From Phoronis ovalis (Eukaryota; Phoronida; Phoronidae), in assembly GCA_028565635.1 (NCBI GenBank), contig JAOXYB010086941.1, positions 1-22,550 of the forward strand: a stretch of DNA of 22,550 nucleotides, in the 5' to 3' direction. The notes below the pieces were generated by a model. That model was not told where the DNA came from. It saw only the letters and a program-made list of their open reading frames with translations, and searched no databases. Made by a program: the position numbers and the translations under genes. This document shows positions 19,401-22,550 of this stretch, piece by piece (position 1 is the first letter of the stretch; the number at the start of each line of letters is the position of its first letter).

Positions 19401-20857
19401 ATCATCATTGACATGGAAACAAGGTCCATGTCATTTGTTTGAGGATATCGTATCCCCGACAATGGTTGAGAATCTGTATCGTCTAGGACCGAACTATGTA
19501 GGAAGTTTTCAAGCACCATTGCTAGGTAAGATAATTACTGTTATAATCAGGTATCATCATGTGACTTTTTTCTTACTCATGATACATTTGTATAACTTTA
19601 CTGTCACTTCACATGCATATCAGCCCTCAGTCGTTATTGTATTTTGAAGATTATTTTAACAACATATCGCCAAAGTGCCAGTTTGTAACTGTTTTATTAC
19701 ATACCTTCACCTAATTTTGAATACATTGTCTGGCTGTAGGCCTTGTTACCAGTAGCCAGTTATGTAAATTCACTGATTAACATGTGACTGAATTTTCCAC
19801 TGAAAACGCAGTATCAAAAATTAAAGTGAGGTATGTAATAAATTTGTATGCCTTTACTGTCACTCCACCTATATTCCTATAACTTGTAACATCTGAACAA
19901 CTGGGGGATACCAGTATTACAGTAGGAATTGAATTCTCCTAGACAATGGGAAATGGCCTTATACTCCTAATTTTGTGAACATGACATCACTATCTGAAAG
20001 ACAATATACAGTTACAATCTGCGTATCAATATAAAATTGTATATTGATGACTGCATCTTGTTCTATCAATATTTTATTTGTTATATTGTCAACTGTAACA
20101 TTTTACAAAATAATTGAAGAGTAAAACCTAACATGGCATCTGGTTGAAATGATATAATATACGTGTAACATGGTCAGAATTTTGAGGCAAATATAACAAC
20201 AACGTAGCAATTCCATAGATCAGTACTTTAATTGTACTCGCAATAATAATTTTATAACTTGTTATGACTTTACAAGTACTCAATGATTAGAATGCTGAAC
20301 ACTGAGACAAAAATTCCTATCACGTTGAGGGCAAGTCATACAGTTCAAATACACATAACTCGAACACAGTATCTAAGTAACATTATACTTTGTATCACAA
20401 AGTCTTACAAGAATGTATATTTAATGTTTAAAGTAACCAAGTTACAAGAAATTTAGTACATATTCATGTACAATATCATTATATACATGTATTTTGTCTG
20501 TGTTATTTCTAGTCTAGTTAATTCACTGTAGCTGAATTAGATGAATTTATATTTAAGAACTGCATGCTTCAAATTATGAGAAATATGGTGCGACAGAATA
20601 CCCACATAATAATTTGTTTAAACAATTTTAAGAAAAACTATTTAAGATTGAGTCTTATCCATATTTTGAGGATTTTTTCTGCTTGTTTAGATATAGATTA
20701 ATACTTCATGTTTTCAGGCAATGGAGAAGTTAGCAGCCCACTAATATACGAGGAAAAAATTGTATTTGGAATTCATGCGCATGCTTTGTCACTCATGACT
20801 ATCGCTAAAATCAAAAAAATATACAACAAAATCGACAGTAAAACCATAGCTAAGCAA
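1358..20857 (+). CDS. WDFY3: WDFY3/ALFY orthologue, partial (21 internal exons, N-terminal third)
   Basis: WDFY3 (ALFY, blue cheese in flies) is a very large BEACH-family scaffold. It links ubiquitinated or aggregated cargo to the autophagy machinery and binds PI3P membranes through a C-terminal FYVE domain. Seen here: 21 exons that join in frame (124, 275, 193, 187, 167, 56, 147, 98, 161, 93, 194, 139, 101, 230, 235, 215, 377, 225, 179, 229 and 140 nt) to 1,255 codons with no stop. Every junction is GT-AG with matching phase. The product follows vertebrate WDFY3 collinearly, with nearly identical landmarks such as KCLYLFFDLP, LLFSAITSWCPP, NYFILESQHTLSQFAEKI, GDDDMGTLLGLMHSA, HTERNQQVMCE-like RTERNQQVMCE, PLTRVKCLVSMTTP and LGPNYVGSFQA. 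It covers the armadillo-like N-terminal region and then most of the concanavalin A-like module (about residues 995-1255 of this fragment). The start codon and the PH-BEACH, WD40 and FYVE exons lie outside the window. Identity is very secure; exact splice sites are inferred from phase and homology. Confidence 0.96.
2528..2565. repeat. Near-perfect 38-bp palindrome
   Basis: CACAGAATTTCTCCAAGAC is followed immediately by its near-complement, GTCTTGGAAATTTCTGTG, with about one base between arms. It can form a tight cruciform or hairpin. The loop is too small for a normal microRNA precursor. Confidence 0.7.
3293..3424. repeat. Inverted-repeat element, possibly hAT-type MITE remnant
   Basis: The left end CAGTGTTCTCCATAAA (3293-3308) is complementary to TTTTTTGTGGAGAACACTT (3406-3424 region), about 100 bases apart, with weaker complementarity further inward. 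The CAGTGTT start resembles hAT transposon termini, but no matching 8-bp target duplication is visible. Confidence 0.45.
6428..7090. repeat. Degenerate interspersed repeat with AGGTCA-type motifs
   Basis: This stretch is less AT-rich than the surrounding intron. It contains two related segments, 6582-6635 and 7030-7080, both starting GCAAAT and sharing GGTCATTT followed by TTGTGGAG. It also has a cluster of AGGTCA half-sites at 6750-6771. The small open frame at 6428-6640 has no recognisable protein. Boundaries are uncertain. Confidence 0.4.
6750..6771. promoter_or_regulatory. Cluster of nuclear-receptor-like half-sites
   Basis: TGACCT, two bases, AGGTCA, two bases, AGGTCA: an everted pair plus a direct repeat with 2-bp spacing (DR2). 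DR2 and related spacings bind RXR-type heterodimers in animals. It lies in apparent repetitive DNA, where such motifs are common, so function is doubtful. Confidence 0.25.
7128..7402 (+). CDS. WDFY3: WDFY3 exon 2 of window (phase 1 in, phase 0 out)
   Basis: Acceptor aaactttcag ends at 7127 and donor gtgaag starts at 7403. Together with the split base it encodes 92 residues, including GWMLLSAINLL, PSTLVKCLYLFFDLPDV and RRILLQKVFVQ, all strongly conserved in WDFY3. An open frame runs on upstream (from 7007) and downstream into intron, but homology and phase fix the edges given. Confidence 0.94.
7831..8023 (+). CDS. WDFY3: WDFY3 exon 3 of window (phase 0 in, phase 1 out)
   Basis: Acceptor tttattttag ends at 7830 and donor gtgagt starts at 8024. 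It encodes VLTRLCSYPGPAEELARKDD, LLFSAITSWCPPHNVPWRKS and EVLMTLSRHGLKPSVVQYIH, the armadillo-like segment that is almost invariant between vertebrate and invertebrate WDFY3. Confidence 0.95.
8024..8597 (+). other. WDFY3 intron 3 of window
   Basis: Intron between exons 3 and 4. It holds only short chance frames on both strands (for example 8000-8209 minus and 8231-8434 plus), none with recognisable protein. It contains a short hairpin, TTGCCAAA with TTTTGGCA, near 8117-8140. The smaller intron 2 (7403-7830) and intron 4 (8785-9252) show nothing notable. Confidence 0.75.
8598..8784 (+). CDS. WDFY3: WDFY3 exon 4 of window (phase 1 in, phase 2 out)
   Basis: Acceptor ctttttcacag ends at 8597 and donor gtatgc starts at 8785. 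It encodes SKGCVSMCIDNMRRSQELSP, then LEIVEMF-like LELVEMF, CFLKDSSEVSQVLLDDFR and the LLR junction. The exon is too short and too interrupted to appear as a long open frame and was found by homology. Confidence 0.92.
9253..9419 (+). CDS. WDFY3: WDFY3 exon 5 of window (phase 2 in, phase 1 out)
   Basis: Acceptor tgtttgttgcag ends at 9252 and donor gtaaat starts at 9420. It encodes RLELDDREESIQALRNLV, LTTCGFIELKP and HMPGFSLPSPAGKG, matching the vertebrate stretch that ends in LPGFAVPQPAGKG. Confidence 0.92.
9420..10302 (+). other. WDFY3 intron 5 of window
   Basis: 883-base AT-rich intron with no repeat or exon that I could support. The open frame at 10134-10391 merely spans its end, the small exon 6 and the next donor. 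Confidence 0.75.
10303..10358 (+). CDS. WDFY3: WDFY3 exon 6 of window, 56-nt small exon (phase 1 in, phase 0 out)
   Basis: Acceptor ttgtttacag ends at 10302 and donor gtatgt starts at 10359. It encodes ISVRNLQAFQVLQSVFVK, the counterpart of SVRNVQAFAVLQNAFLK in vertebrate WDFY3. This is the shortest exon in the window; skipping it would shift the frame. Confidence 0.9.
10621..10970. mobile_element. ~350-bp non-autonomous element with long inverted arms
   Basis: The left arm (about 10621-10692, starting TGTAGTCTGAATAAATCC) is the imperfect reverse complement of the right arm (about 10901-10970, ending GATTTATTCAGAC). Shared blocks are GTCTGAATAAATC, GTTAGTGTT and TCTGGGCTTA(A/C)CCAT. The arms are about 70 bases or more with scattered mismatches, suggesting age. 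No ORF lies inside. It sits in the intron between exons 6 and 7 without touching splice sites. Class unknown; no clear target-site duplication. Confidence 0.7.
10832..10853. repeat. Hairpin inside the long-arm element
   Basis: GTGCCAA (10832-10838) and TTGGCAC (10847-10853) form a perfect 7-bp stem with an 8-base loop, in the unique centre of the inverted-arm element. Confidence 0.55.
11061..11207 (+). CDS. WDFY3: WDFY3 exon 7 of window (phase 0 both ends, 49 codons)
   Basis: Acceptor ttttgctgtag ends at 11060 and donor gtatgt starts at 11208. It encodes a symmetric 49-residue segment with VISSIYHQDNANYF and ESQHTLSQFAEKI, near-identical to vertebrate WDFY3. As a 3n exon it could be skipped without a frameshift, but conservation argues that it is constitutive. 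Confidence 0.93.
11208..11502 (+). other. WDFY3 introns 7, 8 and 9 (11208-11502, 11601-11995, 12157-12536)
   Basis: Three short introns of 295, 395 and 380 bases, of which this entry marks the first. All are AT-rich with GT-AG ends. Chance frames such as 11605-11832 plus, 11783-11968 minus and 12382-12621 minus have no recognisable product. Nothing else seen. Confidence 0.75.
11503..11600 (+). CDS. WDFY3: WDFY3 exon 8 of window (phase 0 in, phase 2 out)
   Basis: A long pyrimidine tract and cag end at 11502 and donor gtaagt starts at 11601. It encodes QKFFELLEFIIFHLNFVPCK and ELISLSLLIKTR, matching KYFEMLEFVVFSLNYIPCKELISVSILLK in vertebrates. Confidence 0.92.
11996..12156 (+). CDS. WDFY3: WDFY3 exon 9 of window (phase 2 in, phase 1 out)
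   Basis: Acceptor tctatttacag ends at 11995 and donor gtaagg starts at 12157. It encodes SLESSILCMKSLLKMLRYQA, FKDVFREVGLLEVIV and LHRYAALLKEP. FKDVFREVGLLEV is an exact WDFY3 landmark. The last residues lie in a linker that varies between species. Confidence 0.92.
12537..12629 (+). CDS. WDFY3: WDFY3 exon 10 of window (phase 1 in, phase 1 out)
   Basis: Acceptor ggcctttttag ends at 12536 and donor gtaatg starts at 12630. It encodes EKEHISDSQQEMGSLVIEAL and ALLLSGNNNNA, matching the vertebrate stretch LALLVMETLTVLLQGSNTNA. Its length is a multiple of three with equal phases, so exon skipping would keep frame. Confidence 0.88.
12630..13118 (+). other. WDFY3 intron 10 of window, with a back-to-back acceptor/donor motif
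   Basis: 489-base intron. At 12877-12892 the sequence TTATTTGCAG is followed at once by GTATGC: a 3' splice site abutting a 5' splice site. No exon is implied, since the inherited frame hits a stop within four codons. Otherwise nothing notable. Confidence 0.5.
13119..13312 (+). CDS. WDFY3: WDFY3 exon 11 of window (phase 1 in, phase 0 out)
   Basis: Acceptor aattttcag ends at 13118 and donor gtaagc starts at 13313. It encodes VFRECGGARCAHNMVPYVDC, GDDDMGTLLGLMHSATVAA and LKTQILR, one of the most conserved blocks of the armadillo-like region. Confidence 0.95.
13313..13677 (+). other. WDFY3 intron 11 of window
   Basis: 365-base intron without recognisable repeats or RNA genes. The open frame that begins in exon 11 runs on to about 13396 by chance. 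Confidence 0.75.
13678..13816 (+). CDS. WDFY3: WDFY3 exon 12 of window (phase 0 in, phase 1 out)
   Basis: Acceptor ttgttatag ends at 13677 and donor gtacag starts at 13817. It encodes SLLSILRESHKTRTVFRKVG, GFVYVMSVLVSMEG and EPPKSPWEN, collinear with vertebrate LLSVLRESHRSRTVFRKVGG...CPPKNGWEK. Confidence 0.93.
13964..14079 (+). other. Candidate alternative (stop-containing) exon in WDFY3 intron 12
   Basis: A good acceptor, TTTCTAACTACAG, ends at 13963. If joined to exon 12 in phase 1, the following sequence stays open for 38 codons and then meets TAG (14077-14079). It is less AT-rich than normal intron. Vertebrate WDFY3 has no insertion here and exon 12 to exon 13 matches directly, so this would be a poison or alternative-terminal exon, or simply chance. 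No convincing downstream donor was found. Confidence 0.25.
14154..14254 (+). CDS. WDFY3: WDFY3 exon 13 of window (phase 1 in, phase 0 out)
   Basis: Acceptor atttttacag ends at 14153 and donor gtaagt starts at 14255. It encodes ERKLVITLLKTVFSTLTVAM and RYEPANAKFFAID. TLT.AMRYEPAN is a WDFY3 landmark. The exon joins directly to exon 12 by homology; a candidate alternative exon sits in the intron between them. Confidence 0.92.
14255..14606 (+). other. WDFY3 introns 13, 14 and 15 (14255-14606, 14837-15112, 15348-15593)
   Basis: Short introns of 352, 276 and 246 bases, of which this entry marks the first. All have GT-AG ends and T-rich tracts before the acceptors. No repeats, RNA genes or extra exons seen. 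Confidence 0.75.
14607..14836 (+). CDS. WDFY3: WDFY3 exon 14 of window (phase 0 in, phase 2 out)
   Basis: Acceptor catttgcag ends at 14606 and donor gtgagt starts at 14837. It encodes VRYASLTDAVRLLGCFSSC, then a less conserved stretch around SDDPLFSEFFNHSKEHR, and CTMIRFLYDMALDHFD. The first part matches IQYEKLADAVRFLGCFS in vertebrates; the middle is a variable linker. Confidence 0.92.
15113..15347 (+). CDS. WDFY3: WDFY3 exon 15 of window, variable linker (phase 2 in, phase 0 out)
   Basis: Acceptor gtttttttacag ends at 15112 and donor gtattg starts at 15348. The first two-thirds is a low-complexity linker rich in Ser, Pro, Met and basic residues (MPESPHMSPLNKRAS). It aligns poorly with vertebrates but lies where they also have a Ser/Pro linker. 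The end, VIVVHAGAVRSMLHLLP, matches VIIHPGAMLAMLDLL. Confidence 0.9.
15594..15808 (+). CDS. WDFY3: WDFY3 exon 16 of window (phase 0 in, phase 2 out)
   Basis: Acceptor ctgtttccag ends at 15593 and donor gtaata starts at 15809. It encodes MELDLQNHIAQVLKSIMR, TERNQQVMCEVGLPHELL and HPLHPPLQYIFERLSAQSL, very close to vertebrate TERNQQVMCEAGL and LHPPLQRMFERLASQ. The Met at its start is internal, not an initiator. Confidence 0.94.
15809..16436 (+). other. WDFY3 intron 16 of window
   Basis: 628-base intron with two chance frames (15848-16060 minus; 16067-16249 plus) that show no recognisable protein. A short inverted pair, TGTCCA with TGGACA, lies around 16169-16204. Base composition in the middle is slightly less AT-rich than in neighbouring introns, so an old repeat is possible, but I cannot name one. 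Confidence 0.6.
16437..16813 (+). CDS. WDFY3: WDFY3 exon 17 of window, largest exon (phase 2 in, phase 1 out)
   Basis: Acceptor tatatttcag ends at 16436 and donor gtaagc starts at 16814. It encodes DFLRLSSPL, a species-variable Ser/Thr-rich linker, then VPLTRVKCLVSMTTPRDVRL, HGASVTPAFVEFNMSIEGFG and CLYLPSLGPQGPP, ending GGIGSG. The second half enters the conserved segment preceding the concanavalin A-like module. Confidence 0.95.
16905..17490. mobile_element. TTAA-flanked 578-bp MITE-like transposon
   Basis: The element 16909-17486 is bounded on both sides by TTAA (16905-16908 and 17487-17490). Its ends are inverted repeats: GGGGTTGAATAGGTAG on the left, and CTACCTATACGCCACC on the right, which reads GGTGGCGTATAGGTAG in reverse. 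Including TTAA, most positions match, with 8 consecutive at the inner end. A TTAA target duplication is the hallmark of piggyBac-superfamily insertions. No transposase frame is present, so it would be non-autonomous. It lies 91 bases after exon 17. Inside it, CTAAACTTTTAT (17041) and ATAAAAGTTTAG (17125) form a further perfect inverted pair. Confidence 0.65.
17491..17863 (+). other. Rest of WDFY3 intron 17
   Basis: AT-rich sequence between the TTAA element and exon 18. TCAAAAGTAAAG occurs twice (about 17498 and 17685). The frame at 17513-17737 is a chance ORF with no recognisable product. Confidence 0.7.
17864..18088 (+). CDS. WDFY3: WDFY3 exon 18 of window, start of ConA-like module (phase 1 in, phase 1 out)
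   Basis: Acceptor atttctgtag ends at 17863 and donor gtattg starts at 18089. It encodes ERIFPPQSGITFSSWICI, ARLLTIVRNLQG and ENLICLAVMINPSDKSMIIS. This matches GERFFPPPSGLSYSSWFCIE in vertebrates, the first strands of the concanavalin A-like fold shared by BEACH proteins. The frame stays open past the donor to 18279, so the 3' edge rests on homology, donor and phase. Confidence 0.9.
18147..18188. repeat. Short perfect inverted repeat in intron 18
   Basis: TTCAGTGAA (18147-18155) and TTCACTGAA (18180-18188) are exact complements separated by 24 bases, 60-100 bases after exon 18. A stem of 9 bp; no function inferred. Confidence 0.5.
18390..18471. repeat. Exact 41-bp tandem duplication just upstream of exon 19
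   Basis: The 41-bp unit beginning TAGCTATTCCAGTTGCTG is present twice with no mismatch (18390-18430 and 18431-18471). Each copy contains a donor-like GTAAGC. The second copy ends 70 bases before the exon 19 acceptor. Perfect identity implies a recent event or an assembly artefact. Confidence 0.9.
18542..18720 (+). CDS. WDFY3: WDFY3 exon 19 of window, ConA-like module (phase 1 in, phase 0 out)
   Basis: Acceptor tgtattttag ends at 18541 and donor gtagtg starts at 18721. It encodes GANLEFEPIFNDSNVRIWCP, EGQWRHIVLVFHRAG and MKNSSVSLYVDGSHIQTQK. The EGQWxHxVLV...YxDG signature is typical of LamG/ConA-like modules in WDFY3 and related BEACH proteins. The first ~22 residues differ from the vertebrate sequence. 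Confidence 0.92.
18721..19296 (+). other. WDFY3 intron 19 of window
   Basis: 576-base intron. Apart from the CTCF-like palindrome at 19103-19136 it is plain AT-rich sequence, without exon or RNA gene. Confidence 0.75.
19103..19136. promoter_or_regulatory. CTCF-like inverted motif pair / hairpin
   Basis: GACCTCTAGTG (19103-19113) and CACCAGAGGTC (19126-19136) are complementary apart from one central position. The right half in context reads TCACCAGAGGTCGCTG, close to the CTCF core CCACCAGAGGGCGCTG; the left half is a similar motif in reverse. It may instead be the end of a small palindromic transposon, since CTCTAGTGG palindromes are common in animal repeats. Confidence 0.3.
19297..19525 (+). 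CDS. WDFY3: WDFY3 exon 20 of window, ConA-like module (phase 0 in, phase 1 out)
   Basis: Acceptor ctgtgtttcag ends at 19296 and donor gtaaga starts at 19526. It encodes LHYISPNISTGGTATAQS, VFSYIGTPPSLRKASSLTWK, GPCHLFEDIVSP and YRLGPNYVGSFQAPLL. YIGTPP and LGPNYVGSFQA are family landmarks in the last strands of the module. Confidence 0.95.
19526..20717 (+). other. WDFY3 intron 20 of window
   Basis: 1.2-kb AT-rich intron. It holds a distant direct repeat of about 32 bases (from 19588 and 19843, both containing CTTTACTGTCACT), a hairpin with 9-bp arms ATCAATATA / TATATTGAT (20025-20048), and ACTTTGT / ACAAAGT (20388-20404). No exon or RNA gene recognised. Confidence 0.7.
20718..20857 (+). CDS. 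WDFY3: WDFY3 exon 21 of window, last visible exon (phase 1 in, phase 0 out)
   Basis: Acceptor catgttttcag ends at 20717 and donor gtaagt starts at 20858. It encodes EEKIVFGIHAHALSLMTIAK, then IKKIYNKIDSKTIAKQ, matching vertebrate EEKVSFGLYALSVSSLTVARIRKVYNKLDSKAIAKQ. The gene continues beyond the window. Confidence 0.94.
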
Positions 20858-21086
20858 GTAAGTATTCAATTTTAAATAAAAAAATTGTAATATTTTAACA
20901 ATCTTCTGGTTGAGAAATGTGCATTCAGTTTACTTTCATCAGAAGAGTCCATCTGCACTGTAGACCATGATTTTATAATGACATTGATGCCTTTGTTCAT
21001 GAGCTTAGTATTGTTTGTTCCATTGTTACTTGTATCTTACTATATAAGAAATTTTACTGTATCTGATTAAATTATCATATAGTGCT

Positions 21087-21092
21087 TTTATT
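21087..21092 (-). promoter_or_regulatory. Candidate poly(A) signal of the nested GPCR gene
   Basis: The + strand reads TTTATT, i.e. AATAAA on the minus strand, beginning 12 bases after the receptor's TAA stop. If used, the 3' UTR would be very short. AATAAA occurs often by chance in AT-rich DNA, so position is the main support. Confidence 0.45.
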
Positions 21093-21103
21093 GAATGTAC
21101 ATT

Positions 21104-22114
21104 TTACTGCACTTTTCTACAAGCCACCAAGGCTTTGATTTCTTTAAATAAGGATGGATTAGTTAGAACAAGCACTAAGCAGTCAAGGGCTGTCACTGAA
21201 TAGAAAAGACTTCGCCCTAGTACACTGACAGTCTGAAATTGTACACCATTCAATGACCCAAATCCTGCTATGCCATGTCCTGCCAGAAAAAACAATGATA
21301 CGAGCAAAGTAGAGCGTGTCAGTTGTCGTTCTTGTTGTTGCTGAAGTTGAATAGTTGATGTCACTCTAGCTTGCACTCGATTACGACTTTTTATGACTGT
21401 ATAATAAATTCTAACATAAGAATAGATTATTACTATGGCAGACGGTGCCCCCATTAGAACTTGGTTTAATATGGAAACTTTAGGTGCGAGGGTATTAATT
21501 ATGCTGCAAGACATTGTTTGTACTGAAAATCTGCCCACACAGTCATCTGATACTACACATGGAATAAGTATAATCATTGGCCACATAAAATTGACTACAA
21601 TCATACCAAGTAGAATCCTTCCCCGTTTCTTTGTTATTTTGGAATATATTTGTGGATGAAGTACTTGAACATATCTAGTTAGCGCTATAAGATTTAATGT
21701 TCCTCCTGGCCAGTAGGTGAAGAAATATGCCCCTAAGGCAGTAAATGTGCATGCCTCTTGTCCCAACATCCATTTTCCTGTGATAAATGGATGAAGCCGG
21801 AATGGCAAATAAAAGATACCAGCTATGGTGTAATAAATTGATAACATGGTCAACCAGTCATATATAAGATTTCGGAACAGTTTTCTTCTTAAAATCAATG
21901 CTGAGCATGTCAAACCATTTGTCAAAACTGCAAAAATAATCAAGATTGAATAATATGTGACTTGAAAATAGTGCATCCAATTACTTATGAACTGCATGCC
22001 ACATAAGGTTTCATTTGTTCCTTTCCTGACAAAGTCTGTTTCATTGATGATGAATGAGTTATGTATGTAATACAGAGTGTCACTGCATACTGCTTCCAAA
22101 TGCATGTCCAACAT
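21104..22114 (-). CDS. Single-exon class A (rhodopsin-family) GPCR, orphan, nested antisense in a WDFY3 intron
   Basis: A complete 336-codon frame with no introns. The start is supported by an in-frame TAG six bases upstream of the ATG and by A at -3. It is a seven-transmembrane receptor, expected at the plasma membrane and coupled to G proteins; the ligand is unknown. Residues: extracellular N-terminus with N-glycosylation sequons at N24 and N34; TM1 ~52-75 (N66 as N1.50); TM2 ~86-106 ending in LPF; GKW in loop 1; C122 at the top of TM3 for the usual disulfide; TRY at 146-148 in place of DRY, followed by VQVLHP; TM4 with W178; ECL2 with C186, C192 and C203; TM5 with P224; a short basic loop 3 with QQQQ; TM6 ~268-290 lacking CWxP; TM7 ending NPSLF (319-323) in place of NPxxY; short tail. 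The NRY/TRY-HP pattern recalls the invertebrate moody/Tre1/GPR84-like and melatonin-receptor-like groups, but I cannot place it. The + strand frame at 21435-21659 is only its antisense shadow. Confidence 0.9.
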   Translation of the reverse strand: MLDMHLEAVCSDTLYYIHNSFIINETDFVRKGTNETLCGMQFISNWMHYFQVTYYSILIIFAVLTNGLTCSALILRRKLFRNLIYDWLTMLSIYYTIAGIFYLPFRLHPFITGKWMLGQEACTFTALGAYFFTYWPGGTLNLIALTRYVQVLHPQIYSKITKKRGRILLGMIVVNFMWPMIILIPCVVSDDCVGRFSVQTMSCSIINTLAPKVSILNQVLMGAPSAIVIIYSYVRIYYTVIKSRNRVQARVTSTIQLQQQQERQLTRSTLLVSLFFLAGHGIAGFGSLNGVQFQTVSVLGRSLFYSVTALDCLVLVLTNPSLFKEIKALVACRKVQ

Positions 22115-22277
22115 TGTCTACGAAATCAGTCGATTTCAAAATAACTTAGTGGTTACACATCATAACATACTGTTTTTAGTAAATTAGTAAACTGAACAAT
22201 CTGATTTTCTTTATCAGTCCTGCTCAAAATTCTTCAGTAACTGCACACTATTTACATTAGTATAGTGTACCATTGCA

Positions 22278-22285
22278 CTTTTATA
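22278..22285 (-). promoter_or_regulatory. Candidate TATA box upstream of the nested GPCR
   Basis: The minus strand reads TATAAAAG about 164 bases upstream of the receptor's ATG, with purine-start initiator-like sequence some 30-45 bases further downstream. It fits the TATA consensus, but the surrounding DNA is AT-rich and no transcript evidence is available. Confidence 0.3.
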
Positions 22286-22402
22286 CAGTGGTATAGACTG
22301 TATGTAATGAAATTTTACATAATTTTATTAAATACTTATGACTAAGTAGCAGGTATTGATTTAATTCTAGTTGAAGTAGTATATTGTAACTTTTAATGTG
22401 TT

Positions 22403-22550
22403 TATGCCCATCACTATGTAATAGTGAATGGGCATATAGCCGTACCCTATGCGGCGTTGTCGTCGTTGTCGTGGTCGTGGTCGTCGTATGTAACCTTTTC
22501 TTTGTGTTGCTATAACGGCTTCAGCTTTTGTCAGATCATCTTCGTATTTG
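22403..22550. repeat. Edge of an interspersed repeat: hairpin plus GTC-rich microsatellite
   Basis: TATGCCCATCACTAT (22403-22417) and ATAGTGAATGGGCATA (22421-22436) form a 15-bp stem with one bulged base and a 3-base loop. Next comes GCCGTACCCTATGCGGC and then a GTC/GTT/GTG triplet run (22454-22488), much more GC-rich than the surroundings. The combination looks like the terminus of a transposable element truncated by the window end. Confidence 0.5.

Larger units (their letters stand above)
20858..22550 (+). other. Start of the next WDFY3 intron, host to the nested GPCR
   Basis: Begins with donor gtaagt after exon 21. The next WDFY3 exon (vertebrate equivalent starts LGISSHEN) is not in the window, so the intron is longer than 1.69 kb. 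It contains the complete minus-strand receptor gene (21104-22114) and the edge of an interspersed repeat (22403-22550). Confidence 0.85.

Noticed and set aside
21435-21659. 74-codon plus-strand frame within the GPCR
   Set aside because: Antisense shadow of the receptor coding sequence.
22403-22436. Strong hairpin considered as a transcription terminator or structured RNA
   Set aside because: The DNA is clearly eukaryotic, there is no U-tract or known RNA fold, and the adjoining triplet run points to a repeat element.
1-22550. tRNA, rRNA, CRISPR array or prokaryotic operon structures
   Set aside because: No cloverleaf with B-box sequence, no spaced identical repeats and no polycistronic layout were found on either strand by eye.

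Overview
The window is nuclear DNA from an animal, most likely a bilaterian invertebrate. Coding sequence is split into many short exons with GT-AG introns, the DNA is AT-rich, the introns are mostly 250-1,200 bases, and several small transposon-like repeats lie in them. The sequence alone does not fix the lineage; a spiralian or a non-vertebrate deuterostome would fit best, but this is a guess. No prokaryotic, viral or CRISPR features were seen.

The main gene runs on the + strand across nearly the whole window. It is the N-terminal third of the orthologue of WDFY3 (ALFY; blue cheese in Drosophila), the large BEACH/WD40/FYVE scaffold for selective autophagy. I traced 21 consecutive internal exons (1358-20857). 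They join in frame into 3,765 coding bases (1,255 codons) with no stop, and every junction has matching phase and a GT donor and AG acceptor. They correspond to roughly residues 60 to about 1,350 of the ~3,500-residue vertebrate protein: the long N-terminal armadillo-like part and most of a concanavalin A-like (lectin/LamG-type) module. The first exons (start codon) and the C-terminal PH-BEACH, WD40 and FYVE exons lie outside the window.

Layout: 1-1357 is intron upstream of the first visible exon. Then come exon 1, a 5.6 kb intron, and exons 2-21 packed between 7128 and 20857. From 20858 onward is intron again. That last intron holds a second gene on the opposite strand: an intact single-exon class A (rhodopsin-family) GPCR of 336 residues (21104-22114), with a candidate poly(A) signal just after its stop and a candidate TATA box upstream. 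It is a nested antisense gene with several non-canonical receptor motifs.

The introns also hold: a 578-bp element with terminal inverted repeats flanked by TTAA (16905-17490); a ~350-bp element with long inverted arms (10621-10970); two smaller fold-back elements (154-264; 3293-3424); a near-perfect 38-bp palindrome (2528-2565); an exact 41-bp tandem duplication (18390-18471); an AGGTCA-rich degenerate repeat (about 6430-7090); a CTCF-like palindrome (19103-19136); and the edge of an interspersed repeat with a hairpin and a GTC-rich microsatellite at the window end. No previously undescribed multi-gene system is evident. The nested orphan receptor and the TTAA element are the best leads.
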